Source of the DNA: Pyrinomonadaceae bacterium
GTDB lineage: Bacteria > Acidobacteriota > Blastocatellia > Pyrinomonadales > Pyrinomonadaceae
Length of the DNA: 64,000 nt
NCBI GenBank assembly: GCA_014380365.1
Contig: JACMJZ010000003.1
Span: 124,001-188,000, forward strand
Reading direction: 5' to 3'
Shown: positions 14,548-22,934 of the stretch, piece by piece
How positions within the stretch are numbered: position 1 is the stretch's first letter
Layout: the number at the start of each line of letters is the position of its first letter
Position numbers and translations under genes: made by a program
The notes under the pieces: model-generated
Databases searched by the model: none
What the model was told of the DNA's origin: nothing
Seen by the model: the letters and a program-made list of their open reading frames with translations, nothing else

Positions 14548-16797
14548 TCAGAACTTTTCCATCATTGCTTCCGGCATCAGGGGCACATGATTAAAGCTCA
14601 CGCCGGTTGCGTTTTCTATCGCGTTCAAGATTGCGGGCGCTGCGCCGTCCATCGGTAATTCGCCAATTCCTTTTGCGCCTGCTGGCCCATAAGCGTATGG
14701 GTTCTCCTCAAAGTAAACGCGAATCGGCGGTATGTCAGCCGGTGTGGGAATGATGTAGTTTGTCATCTGGTTATTGATCATCCGTCCATCTTTCCAGACG
14801 ACATTCTCGAACAGCGTGAACCCAATTGCCTGGGCCACCCCGCCTTCGATCTGGCCGACAGCCATCACCGGATTAATCACCTTGCCCACTTCCTGTAACG
14901 CCACAAAGTCGTCAACGTGCGCTTCAAACGTCAACGTGTCAAAGGTAATCTCTGCCACGTAAACTGCCCACGCGTAAGTCCCGTAGGCATCGCCCTGGTA
15001 CTTCTCGTCGTCCCAGACAACATTTGGCGGCGCCTGATACTTACTGAAAACCTTCAGCGGGCCAATACTCTTGATGTATTCCCGGCAAGCTTCCTGAAAT
15101 TCCGACTCGCCGTATTCGTCTTTCAACAGGCCGCTGCCGGCGAGCGTCTGCTTCAGACCGAGCACCGCAGACTCAACCAGCTTTCCTACTACCATGCAGG
15201 TGCGCGATGCGACCGTTGGCCCACTGTTGGGAACGTTGGCAGTGTCGGGCTGGCCAACTTCAATCACATCAACGCCGACTCCGAGGGCGTCTGCAGCGAT
15301 CTGCGAAAAGATCGTGTTCGTTCCCTGTCCAATCTCAGTGCTGGCGGCCAAAATCCGCACGCGTCCTTCCGGCGTTGCTTCCGCGCCGACGACCGACGCC
15401 AGATAAACTTCGCCGGAACCAGTGAAGCCGGCGCCGTGCATAAACGAGGCGAAACCAATGCCCTTCTTAAGCCGCGAATTGCTCCTGCCGACTGCTCCTG
15501 CCGACTGCTCCTTCCCGTTCTCCCGCGCGAAGCGCTCGCGCTTCTCATAGTAGCCAGTCAACTCAAACGCACGGTCAAGTAGTTGATCCATATCGACCTT
15601 CTCGCGAATCACCTGATTGGTCGCAGTCGTCTGGCTCTCATGCACAAAGTTAAGACGACGAAACTCGTCGGGCGTTAGACCTAGCGCGCCGGCAACTTTA
15701 TCGAGGTGTCGTTCGAGAGCAAATATGCTCTGCGGCGCGCCGAATCCTCTAAACGCTCCGTGCGGTGGAACGTTTGTCGCCACTGCACGAGAGTGAATAC
15801 GGACGTTGGGACAGTAGTAAGGACCGGCGGCGTGGATAGTTCCACGCGAAAGCACGACCGGCGAGAGCGTGCAGTAGGCGCCGCCGTCGATGACAAAGTC
15901 GATGTCCATCGCCAACAACTTGCCACCTTTGCTCACCGCAGTTTTGTGTCGCGTGCGCGAGGGATGGCGCTTCGTGGTAGCGACCATGTCTTCAGCACGG
16001 TCGTAGACGATCTTCACAGGCTTGCCTGATTTCCACGCCAAAAGTGCAGCGTGGCCGCCCAGGAGCGACGGATATTCTTCCTTGCCGCCAAAGCCGCCCC
16101 CGGTCTCAGTTTGAATGACGCGAACCTTTTCTTCCGGAAGGTTGAAGAGCTTGAGCAACGCTTTGTGAACGTAGTAGGGACACTGCATTGAACCCCACAC
16201 CGTCACGCCTTCATCCGGGTTGGCGATGGCGATAACGCCGTTGTTCTCGATGTAGAGCTGCTCCTGCGCGCCGGTCTCATACTCGCCTTCAACGATGAAG
16301 TCGGCCCCCGTCCAGGCGTCATCGACATTTCCCTTATCAACCAGAAATGATTTGAAGACGTTGTCGTCGCCCCAAATAATCTGTTGCTTGTCCACCGAGT
16401 CCTTAAGAGTAAAGACCGGCGGCAGCTCTTCTATTTCGATGCGAACATTCCGCCGCGCCTCTTCAACCAGATATTTATTCTCGTGGGCCAGGAGCAGAAT
16501 CGGCTCTTCAGGATGATTGACAACTTCGTCGGCGAGGTAAGGCTGGTCATTGAGTATCAGAGCGACATAATTCTCCCAACTACTTTCGCGAATGTCCCTG
16601 GCCGTAACTATTGTAAATTCCGACCAGGGAATGTCGCCTTCAAATGAAATATTCTTGATTCGCCCGCGCGCCACCGGACTCCGCACAGTCGTCCCATAGA
16701 GCATCCCCGGAAAAGAGATGTCGTCGACATAGAGCGCCTGACCCGTGACCTTCTTCCGCCCCTCTTTGCGGGGGATTGATTTGCCTACGAGGGTCAT
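14548..16797 (-). CDS. xanthine dehydrogenase molybdenum-binding subunit
   Basis: This 749-aa protein is the catalytic subunit of a xanthine-dehydrogenase-family molybdenum hydroxylase. It shows the N-terminal a/b hammerhead (KVTGQALYVDDISFPGMLYG), the pterin-site motif QTETGGGFGGKEEYPS (about residues 230-245), GAFRGFGAPQ (about 345), GQGTNTIFSQIAADALG and the catalytic glutamate in GAKGIGELPMDGAAPAI near the C-terminus. A short element reading GKEQSAGAVGRSNSRL (about residues 424-439) coincides with tandem 13-bp repeats in the DNA at about 15480-15512 and looks like a repeat-derived loop. It is the first gene of the purine cluster and starts 48 nt after the TIR gene ends. Confidence 0.94.
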   Translation of the reverse strand: MTLVGKSIPRKEGRKKVTGQALYVDDISFPGMLYGTTVRSPVARGRIKNISFEGDIPWSEFTIVTARDIRESSWENYVALILNDQPYLADEVVNHPEEPILLLAHENKYLVEEARRNVRIEIEELPPVFTLKDSVDKQQIIWGDDNVFKSFLVDKGNVDDAWTGADFIVEGEYETGAQEQLYIENNGVIAIANPDEGVTVWGSMQCPYYVHKALLKLFNLPEEKVRVIQTETGGGFGGKEEYPSLLGGHAALLAWKSGKPVKIVYDRAEDMVATTKRHPSRTRHKTAVSKGGKLLAMDIDFVIDGGAYCTLSPVVLSRGTIHAAGPYYCPNVRIHSRAVATNVPPHGAFRGFGAPQSIFALERHLDKVAGALGLTPDEFRRLNFVHESQTTATNQVIREKVDMDQLLDRAFELTGYYEKRERFARENGKEQSAGAVGRSNSRLKKGIGFASFMHGAGFTGSGEVYLASVVGAEATPEGRVRILAASTEIGQGTNTIFSQIAADALGVGVDVIEVGQPDTANVPNSGPTVASRTCMVVGKLVESAVLGLKQTLAGSGLLKDEYGESEFQEACREYIKSIGPLKVFSKYQAPPNVVWDDEKYQGDAYGTYAWAVYVAEITFDTLTFEAHVDDFVALQEVGKVINPVMAVGQIEGGVAQAIGFTLFENVVWKDGRMINNQMTNYIIPTPADIPPIRVYFEENPYAYGPAGAKGIGELPMDGAAPAILNAIENATGVSFNHVPLMPEAMMEKF

Positions 16798-16845
16798 AGA
16801 TTTCAGGACCGTTAAGTCATCGCGCAGTTCATTTCCAAAATCAGT

Positions 16846-17958
16846 TTATCTCCGCAATAGCGAATTGGCGCGGTCAATCGCAATTCGAATCTGTTTGCAA
16901 GCTGGCTTCAGAGCAACCGTCAGATTAGTAACGTCAGGATCATACTCAGCTGTTGTTATGCCTAGCAGATCGGAGGGTAGTTCGATGGTTTTCTTAAACG
17001 GACGTATGATAAAGGCTCGACGCCGAGTCAGCTTACCAATGAACAGACCTAGTTCTAGGATAACGTTGTCTCGAGCGACACGCTTCGATTTTCCGCGAAC
17101 GCGAAGTTCATCGTCTGGAGTGAAGACGAATACGCCGAAGTCATATTGTAAGACCGCCTTTTCTAGTGCTTCCAGCGTTGCGGTCCCCAAGCCAAAGACA
17201 GTTCCTTCATTCCAGACTTCTGATGCTGCGATCTCAGAATCTCTTAACGATTCGTTGAGCGCTTTGGCTATGCTAAGGCCCTCGGTCGATGACCCGATGA
17301 AGATCTTTGGAAGAGCATCGTAGTCTTTTCCAGTACGAACCCTCTCGATCAACCGACCGCCCTCTTCAAACATTCGATCCAATGAGTCCAAATGCTGAGG
17401 CAGAAGTGAGACTCGACCGTTAACCAAGGTCCTTCTACAGTCGTCGCATAGGGCGCGAGCCTTCATGCTCTTCAGTAGCCCCACCTTGTCGTCATTAAAA
17501 TCGAACGCACATCCGCGAGTAGCGTCATGAGGCTCGTGGCCCGGAGCAATGAAATAGAAGGTGCTTATAGCAAGGGTGTGGAGATAATATGCCGCCATTC
17601 GTGCTGCGGGGATTATAACGTCGGGAACGTTCGCAATCGTTACGACTGCTAATCCATCGTGAGATAGCATTCCCCAAAACAGATTTGTAAATCTACCCGA
17701 TGTTAGTTGCGAATCTATGAAGACTATTAAGTAAGGATGGTATCCACTGATCTTTACCCTGAATTGTTCGATGGCACCTAGTAATTCATCGAGATCAGTC
17801 TTGGCAAATTCAAGAGGTCTCAACCCTCTCGCGGTCTCTTCAGGCAATGAGATATAGACAAACTCATTCTGAAGTAAATTGGCACGAGCAATTGTCCGTC
17901 TAATTGCGTTGGAAGGAACGTTCCCGATATGGGCAACCTCGATTGGCATCTGGGCCAT
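16846..17958 (-). CDS. TIR-like (CAP12/PF10137-type) effector with an unassigned N-terminal domain
   Basis: This 370-aa protein has a C-terminal domain (about residues 214-345) matching the predicted nucleotide-binding TIR-like domain seen in CAP12/Pycsar-type effectors: PKIFIGSSTEGLSIAKALNE, WNEGTVFGLGTATLEALEKA, DFGVFVFTPDDEL, RDNVILELGLFIGKL and RAFIIRP. Such domains degrade NAD+ or bind nucleotide signals in anti-phage defence. The N-terminal 210 residues are not a family I can name; they include GCAFDFNDDKVGLL and CDDCRRTL, which suggest a structural zinc site and recall the end of archaemetzincin-like domains. No cyclase gene is adjacent. The toxin-like pair at 18002-18567 lies directly upstream on the same strand. 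Confidence 0.8.
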   Translation of the reverse strand: MAQMPIEVAHIGNVPSNAIRRTIARANLLQNEFVYISLPEETARGLRPLEFAKTDLDELLGAIEQFRVKISGYHPYLIVFIDSQLTSGRFTNLFWGMLSHDGLAVVTIANVPDVIIPAARMAAYYLHTLAISTFYFIAPGHEPHDATRGCAFDFNDDKVGLLKSMKARALCDDCRRTLVNGRVSLLPQHLDSLDRMFEEGGRLIERVRTGKDYDALPKIFIGSSTEGLSIAKALNESLRDSEIAASEVWNEGTVFGLGTATLEALEKAVLQYDFGVFVFTPDDELRVRGKSKRVARDNVILELGLFIGKLTRRRAFIIRPFKKTIELPSDLLGITTAEYDPDVTNLTVALKPACKQIRIAIDRANSLLRR

Positions 17959-18001
17959 AATATGAGTCTTACTCTCCCAAATCGGCGAATCTAAGGCGGG
18001 C

Positions 18002-18277
18002 TTAGGACGGGTTGGCGTATTTCAACTGGCCGGTGATATCCATTATTTCGATTCCGACCAGTTCTTCCCCTTCATAATCGAAGACAGTCCCATTGTCGAA
18101 ATCGCTCTCGCTGCGAGTAGGTTGCGTTCTCTCTTTTAGGCGGATGTAGAGGGTGTCCACGTCATCTTGATAGTCAAGCCACAATTCACCGGGCGGAAGT
18201 TCGACTCTCCCGCGCGCGGCCCGAAGCAGTTCTTCTTTGCCTGGATTGACTACTGTTCTTGGTTCTCTTTGCGCCAT
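18002..18277 (-). CDS. DUF2283-family protein, probable antitoxin
   Basis: This 91-aa protein contains the DUF2283 pattern: LWLDYQDDVDTLYIRLKE, an acidic middle and GEELVGIEIMD near the C-terminus (about residues 30-85). DUF2283 proteins are small and often encoded beside short toxin-like genes. It overlaps the 3' end of the upstream 105-aa gene by 28 nt, so the pair is translated from one mRNA. I infer an antitoxin role from this arrangement; the family itself has no settled biochemical function. Confidence 0.8.
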   Translation of the reverse strand: MAQREPRTVVNPGKEELLRAARGRVELPPGELWLDYQDDVDTLYIRLKERTQPTRSESDFDNGTVFDYEGEELVGIEIMDITGQLKYANPS

Positions 18278-18567
18278 ACGATCCTTGCCTTATCCATCTT
18301 CTCGACCACGCGGGCGGAAAGAATAAATCCGTCATGTGGGTCTTTCTCAACGTAGAAGACGTGGAGAAAAGCCTTTCGTCCCAAAACAATCACCGCAGCA
18401 AGAGTCCCACGCCTGCTGGCTAGAATATAGTCCGGGTTCTCTACTGCATCAAGTACGGTTTCCCGATAGGAGGCCAGATCAGGGTGCGCATCAAGAATAT
18501 GTTCCCACCTCTCATCAGTAAGGCGAATCGGAACTCCATTGACCGAGTCGGCGATGCCCAGAATCAT
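18250..18567 (-). CDS. BECR-fold nuclease-like small protein, probable toxin
   Basis: This 105-aa protein has the pattern RLTDERWEHILDAHPDL, then ETVLDAVENPDYIL and a beta-rich half (TLAAVIVLGRKAFLHVFYVE, then GFILSARVV). The order W-x-HI-x3-HP, valine-rich helix and strand-rich C-terminus resembles phage-type barnase/EndoU/colicin/RelE-like (BECR) nuclease domains, so I call it a toxin candidate with moderate confidence. It is the first gene of a pair with the overlapping DUF2283 gene. Initiation is at ATG 18567; no strong ribosome-binding site is visible. Confidence 0.65.
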   Translation of the reverse strand: MILGIADSVNGVPIRLTDERWEHILDAHPDLASYRETVLDAVENPDYILASRRGTLAAVIVLGRKAFLHVFYVEKDPHDGFILSARVVEKMDKARIVWRKENQEQ

Positions 18568-18711
18568 AAGTCAAATGAGTCGGTGGTGAATTCGCTGTGC
18601 ATACGATGCTCCTTATAGATGAAGAGTAATCTACACCAAAATCAGTAGCTGGGGGTATGCCGTCGCGTACAGCCCATGAAGAGCGCCGTTACAAAACAGA
18701 GCGGAGTCTAA

Positions 18712-19651
18712 CTATTGCCGCGTGAGGCCGTCCAGTTCCTCGGCGGTGCGGGGCCAGTCGGAACGAAGCAGGCGCGAGAGGGCGCGGTCGGCGAGAAGCT
18801 TGCCGCCGGTTTGGCAGCCCGGACAATAATTTAGTCTCGTTGGACGCGTAGCGAATGCGCTGCACGCGCGCGCCACAACGAGGACACGGCTGTTCGTACT
18901 TTCCGTGGACTGCCATCTCTGGTCGGAAGGCTGTAACTTTTTCTGGAAACGCGCCCGCAGCATCGCTCCGCAAGAGCTCCGTCCACTTGGTTAGCGTGTC
19001 ACGAGTTGAGTTGAACAGACGTTCGATTTCATCGGAGGTTAGCTTTTGCGACAGGGTGATGGGGGAAAGTCGGGCGTCCCAGAGGATTTCGTCTGAGTAG
19101 GCGTTGCCGATGCCGCTCAGTAGACGCGGGTCGGCGAGAACACGCTTCAAGGTATGGTTCTCCGATTGAAGTGCTTTGGCAAAAGTCTCCAGATCGATTT
19201 CAAAAACTTCGAGACCGCCCGGATCGAGACGCTCAAGGCTGGCCTCGCCCGAGACCAGGTGAAGCGACGCGCGACGTTTCGCGCCAGCTTCGGTGAGTGA
19301 AAGAGTACCGGCGCTGTATTCGAAGGTGGCGAGACGGTTTTTTGCTGGCAGGGTTGCGGCGGCGCGGGGCACGCGGTTCTTGGTAGTGTTTAGTTGAAGG
19401 TGTTCTTTCCAGTGAAGCCGGCCGGCAATCATCAGGTGCAGCACGAGCCAAAGGTCGCCTTCCAGCCCGATGACGATTCGCTTACCCAATCTCCGCAACG
19501 CCCCAACCTTGCGGCCCGCCGCGCTATCGATTGGCGGCACAGCCGTGCGCAACAGGAAAGGCGCGGTAATGGTTAGACGTTCGAGAGTCTCACCCAGAAT
19601 CCGCTGCTCGAGCGCTTCGAGGTAGACGACGATGTCCGGAAGTTCAGGCAT
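18712..19651 (-). pseudogene. fpg: formamidopyrimidine-DNA glycosylase, frameshifted in the zinc finger
   Basis: The gene begins MPELPDIVVYLEALEQ, with the catalytic Pro2 and Glu3 of the Fpg/Nei family, and shows LHLMIAGRLHW, the helix-two-turn-helix region (SGIGNAYSDEILWDARLSP) and the first half of the zinc finger, CPRCG. In the undisturbed frame the second half is lost and translation runs to 18689. Removing one T from the TTT run at 18830-18832 (plus strand) restores [13 protein letters not shown], exactly 16 residues after the first CxxC as the C-x2-C-x16-C-x2-C finger requires, and a stop at 18712. This is either a recent inactivating indel or a sequencing error. Base-excision repair of 8-oxoguanine would be the intact role. 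Confidence 0.9.
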
Positions 19652-19656
19652 GAAAG

Positions 19657-19794
19657 CAGCCGCAGATTAACGCGGATTGACGCAGATTCGGAAGTAAGCA
19701 TGCATTCACAGCACAACTTCGTTCGCGTGGGGAGGCACTAGCAATTGTCGGAAGGCGCTTTTCAGATTCGAGTTATCCGCGAAATCTGCGGCTG
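19657..19794. repeat. CCGCAGATT-type inverted repeat spanning the glpD stop
   Basis: Left arm CAGCCGCAGATTAACGCGGA (19657-19676) pairs with right arm TCCGCGAAATCTGCGGCTG (19776-19794). The right arm encodes the last glpD codons on the minus strand (the SRRFRG end), so the repeat extends into that gene. It fills the glpD-fpg gap. Confidence 0.8.
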
Positions 19795-21524
19795 ATTTCC
19801 TGACGATATGCCTCGGTCTCCTGAATCGCACGGCTATCGGACCAATCGAGGTGGGTCTGTGCGATCTTTGCAGCTGCCTCGACGGCGGCAAGGCCACAGG
19901 TTGAATTCAAACCCACCATGGTCCGGCGCAGGAGGCAGTCGGCAAGGGTCTGGGCCAGTTCATTATTGAAAGCAAAGACCACCTCGGCGGCGATCGCTCC
20001 GGTTTCAGCGTCGAACACTTCGCCCAGCAAGGGATCGTCTTCAACTAGTTTCAGTAACTCTGCCGAGCGCGTGCCGTAAGTTCGCAGTAGGTGATCACTC
20101 GTCAACTCAGATAATCCGCAACGCTGTTGGAAGTCTTTGCTGAAGGCTTCGAAGTCGGGCGTTTCGGCGCCGGGCAGAGGAACTTTAGCGGTTGTGCAGA
20201 GCGATCCGCCCTCGTTGCGGGCAGGATGCCCGCGCTCTCGGGTTCGCCCCAGCTTCTTGAAAATCAGGTTTACCGTTTCCTCAGCCAGGCTGCGATAGGT
20301 CGTAAGCTTGCCGCCGACGATGGAGAACAGATTATCCAGGTTTGGATGCGGTCGAATGAAATGACGGCGCGTAATGCTTGACGCGTCGCTGTCGCCTCTG
20401 TGGCCGCGGTTGCCGCTGTCGCCGCCGCCGGTAAAAGGAAGCGGACGCACGCCTGAGTAGGTGTAGAGAATCTCTTTGCGAGTGAGACCTGCGCTGGGAA
20501 TCACGCGGTTGGTTTCGCGCAGGAGATAGTCGATCTCGTCGTCTCCGATCTGAATATGATCGAGCGCGCCGGTGTAGCGAATGTCAGTAGTGCCGATTAG
20601 GTAATGACTGTTCCAGGGGATGATAAAGAAGGGCCGGGTGTCGGTTTCCGCTTCGACGTAGAGGGCGCGGGCCGGCGCGCCGGGAAAGGCGCCGACGATG
20701 ATGTGGCTACCTTTGGTGCCCCCAATCAGGCGTTCTGAGCTCGGGACACTATTGAGCAGCAGTTCATCGACCCAGGGACCGGCGGCGTTGATGACGATGC
20801 GTGCGCTTGCTGATTGTCGCTCTCCGTTTGAGCCCTCCCTAACCGTCCCACCCCAATCGGGCTGCCCGGCCGGGGACCCCAGGGTCGGGCTTCTGCCAGG
20901 AAGTTCGTCGCGGAATTCAATGGCGCGGACCGCGCCGCCGTCGACGTGGAGTTTATCGACGCGCGCGTAGGTGGTGACTGTTGCGCCGTGCGCGACGGCG
21001 GAGAGAGCGTTCTCGATGACGAGCCGCTCGGCGAATTCCACCTGAGCGTCGTAATAGACGGCGGCGCCGACCAGACCATTGGGATTTAATCCCGGGAACT
21101 GCGCCAGGGTCTCTGAACGGGAGAGCATGCGGTGTCGCGGCAGTTGCTTGTCGAAAGAGAGAAAGTCGTAGGCCAACATCCCGGCACGCATAGTCCAAAG
21201 TCCACGCCGCGCGCCTTTATAAATCGGGACCGACATCCGAAGCGGACGAACCAGATGCGGCGCGATATGGAGCAGGCACTCTCTTTCACGAAGCGACTCG
21301 CGCACCAGGCTAAACTCGCCGTGCTCCAGATAACGCAAGCCGCCGTGGATCAGCCGGGTAGACCAGCTCGACGTACCTGAACCGACGTCACCTTTATCGA
21401 GCAGCAGGAGACTGAGGCCGCGCATTGCCGCATCTCGCGCGATACCGGAGCCGTTAATTCCGGCGCCAATGATGATCACGTCGAATAGGAGCGCGCCGTT
21501 GTCAGGCTCATCACGCGTGTTCAT
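19773..21524 (-). CDS. glpD: glycerol-3-phosphate dehydrogenase with two in-frame repeat insertions
   Basis: This 583-aa protein oxidises sn-glycerol-3-phosphate to dihydroxyacetone phosphate, passing electrons to quinone at the membrane. The N-terminal FAD motif is IIIGAGINGSGIARDAA. It is followed by KGDVGSGTSSWSTRLIHGG and LRYLEHGEF, the family signatures. Further on are INAAGPWVDELLL, GTKGSHIIV and the C-terminal DUF-like helical cap. Two stretches look foreign: GRSPTLGSPAGQPDWGGTVR (about residues 208-235; DNA 20830-20897) and RERGHPARNEGG (about 427-439; DNA 20217-20241). Both are encoded by palindromic repeats and keep the frame. The GlpD product may still be functional, since both lie between conserved blocks. 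Confidence 0.93.
   Translation of the reverse strand: MNTRDEPDNGALLFDVIIIGAGINGSGIARDAAMRGLSLLLLDKGDVGSGTSSWSTRLIHGGLRYLEHGEFSLVRESLRERECLLHIAPHLVRPLRMSVPIYKGARRGLWTMRAGMLAYDFLSFDKQLPRHRMLSRSETLAQFPGLNPNGLVGAAVYYDAQVEFAERLVIENALSAVAHGATVTTYARVDKLHVDGGAVRAIEFRDELPGRSPTLGSPAGQPDWGGTVREGSNGERQSASARIVINAAGPWVDELLLNSVPSSERLIGGTKGSHIIVGAFPGAPARALYVEAETDTRPFFIIPWNSHYLIGTTDIRYTGALDHIQIGDDEIDYLLRETNRVIPSAGLTRKEILYTYSGVRPLPFTGGGDSGNRGHRGDSDASSITRRHFIRPHPNLDNLFSIVGGKLTTYRSLAEETVNLIFKKLGRTRERGHPARNEGGSLCTTAKVPLPGAETPDFEAFSKDFQQRCGLSELTSDHLLRTYGTRSAELLKLVEDDPLLGEVFDAETGAIAAEVVFAFNNELAQTLADCLLRRTMVGLNSTCGLAAVEAAAKIAQTHLDWSDSRAIQETEAYRQEISRRFRG
20217..20241. repeat. family-A palindrome inside glpD
   Basis: This 25-nt unit has the core GCGGGCAGGATGCCCGC, a compensated variant of GCAGGCAGGATGCCTGC: both stem bases changed together, so pairing is kept. 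It is read through in frame as RERGHPAR on the minus strand. Confidence 0.85.
20830..20897. repeat. family-C-like repeat inside glpD
   Basis: Contains AGCCCTCCCTAACCGTCCC and GGGTCGGGCTTCTGCC, the same words as the intergenic family-C repeats at 5777-5806 and 33520-33545, here with CCGGCCGGGG in the middle. It is read through in frame on the minus strand. Confidence 0.75.
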
Positions 21525-21591
21525 TCAGATTTTTCTTTTGTACACTGACCACTGACCATAATGAGGCTAAATCCACTATCGTCCTGAGCGT

Positions 21592-22545
21592 ATGAAGCAT
21601 TCACTGGCCCTTGCGACACTGCTAACCGCAATAACCCTCTTCGCTTTGTCCCCTGCAACCGCTGGGAAGATCATACAAGAGACGAAACGCATGGGCGACT
21701 TCGCGAATCGTCCCGCGCCGCCCGTCTCAGTTGAGGCCAAACGAGAAATGGACTCACGACTCGCCGAGGCACGCGTGCGTTACGAAGCCAACCCAAATGA
21801 TCCCGACGCAATTATCTGGTTCGGACGCAGACTTGCCTATCCCGGTCATTTTCGTGAAGCCATCGATGTTTACACAAAAGGGATCGAAAAGTTTCCCCGC
21901 GACGCCCGGCTTTATCGCCATCGGGGACACAGGTATATCACGCTCCGTGAGTTTGCACTCGCGATCGGGGATCTAAAGAGAGCTGCCGCACTAACGAAAG
22001 GAAAGCTTGACGAGGTTGAGCCAGATGGTCAGCCCAACGCGAGAAATGTCCCGACCGGTACGCTGCAATTCAACATCTGGTATCACGTAGGGCTTGCCTA
22101 TTACCTCACCGGCCAAAACAACCAGGCGCTGCGGAGTTACCGCGAGTGTCTCAAAGTCTCAAACAATCCGGATGCGTTGGTCGCCACCAGTCACTGGCTC
22201 TACATGACTTTGCGCCGGTTGAACCGCAGCAAGGAAGCCGCACGAGTGCTCGCGCCGATTCGTACCGGGATGGAGATCATTGAAAACGACGGCTACTACC
22301 GTCTGTTACTGATGTACAAAGGTCTGATCACGGTCGACACGCTACACGCGGATGCGTTGAAACAAGGAAACTCGGCTGGCGCACACAGCATTCTCTACGG
22401 CGTCGGAAATTGGCATCGCTACAACGGACGCCACGCAGAAGCACGCAAAGTTTTTCAGCGGATATTGGCGGAAGATCAGTGGACCAGCTTTGGCTATATC
22501 GCCTCGGAAGCTGATGCAAAGAGGCCGGCACGATCGAATCGGTAG
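21592..22545 (+). CDS. secreted tetratricopeptide-repeat protein
   Basis: This 317-aa protein begins with a signal peptide (MKHSLALATLLTAITLFALS, cleavage near ATAGK). Several TPR-like helical pairs follow: DAIIWFGRRLAYPGHFREAI and DARLYRHRGHRYITLREFAL (about residues 70-130), then WYHVGLAYYLTGQNNQALRS (about 165-185). The C-terminal part has a HSILYGVGNWHRYNGRHAEA block. TPR proteins serve as binding scaffolds; the partner is unknown. It stands alone, divergent from glpD with about 65 bp between starts. Confidence 0.83.
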   Translation: MKHSLALATLLTAITLFALSPATAGKIIQETKRMGDFANRPAPPVSVEAKREMDSRLAEARVRYEANPNDPDAIIWFGRRLAYPGHFREAIDVYTKGIEKFPRDARLYRHRGHRYITLREFALAIGDLKRAAALTKGKLDEVEPDGQPNARNVPTGTLQFNIWYHVGLAYYLTGQNNQALRSYRECLKVSNNPDALVATSHWLYMTLRRLNRSKEAARVLAPIRTGMEIIENDGYYRLLLMYKGLITVDTLHADALKQGNSAGAHSILYGVGNWHRYNGRHAEARKVFQRILAEDQWTSFGYIASEADAKRPARSNR

Positions 22546-22712
22546 CTGTGGACTCCGTTAAGTACCTACTACCGCGCACCGTATCGTGCTAACCCTGCAC
22601 CTTCTCGGGCGACACTCTTAATCACTGGCGCTCCAGCACCAAAGAGAACTAAAAAACATATCATCTGTCGATTGCCAGATTCAAATTCCTACGGAAATCT
22701 CCAAACAGAATC

Positions 22713-22763
22713 TCCACAGGCACGGGCCTTGCTCTCGCTCGGGCAACGAATCGAGCCTGTGGA
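22713..22763. other. hairpin in the 22546-22934 gap
   Basis: TCCACAGGC (22713-22721) and GCCTGTGGA (22755-22763) form a perfect 9-bp stem around 33 nt. Apart from this hairpin and short CGCAGCTTA direct repeats near 22813-22837, I see nothing in the 389-bp gap upstream of the FecR-like gene. It may be a leader or terminator structure. Confidence 0.5.
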
Positions 22764-22934
22764 AAAGCGACAGGCGCGAACCGCTCGATAGGGTTTCGCA
22801 CCGCTTAACTCCACGCAGCTTAATCCGCGCAGCTTAGCAATAGCCAAAGCACGACTCGGCCCGCTCCCAATTTCCCTGGGGCCGCGCATGTCGATGGTAC
22901 CGATTCACACAACTGAATAAGAAGGAGCGTAAAT

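Noticed and set aside
22689..22889. Minus-strand open frame in the 22.5-22.9 kb gap
   Set aside because: No start signal and it overlaps a hairpin; composition is unlike the surrounding proteins.
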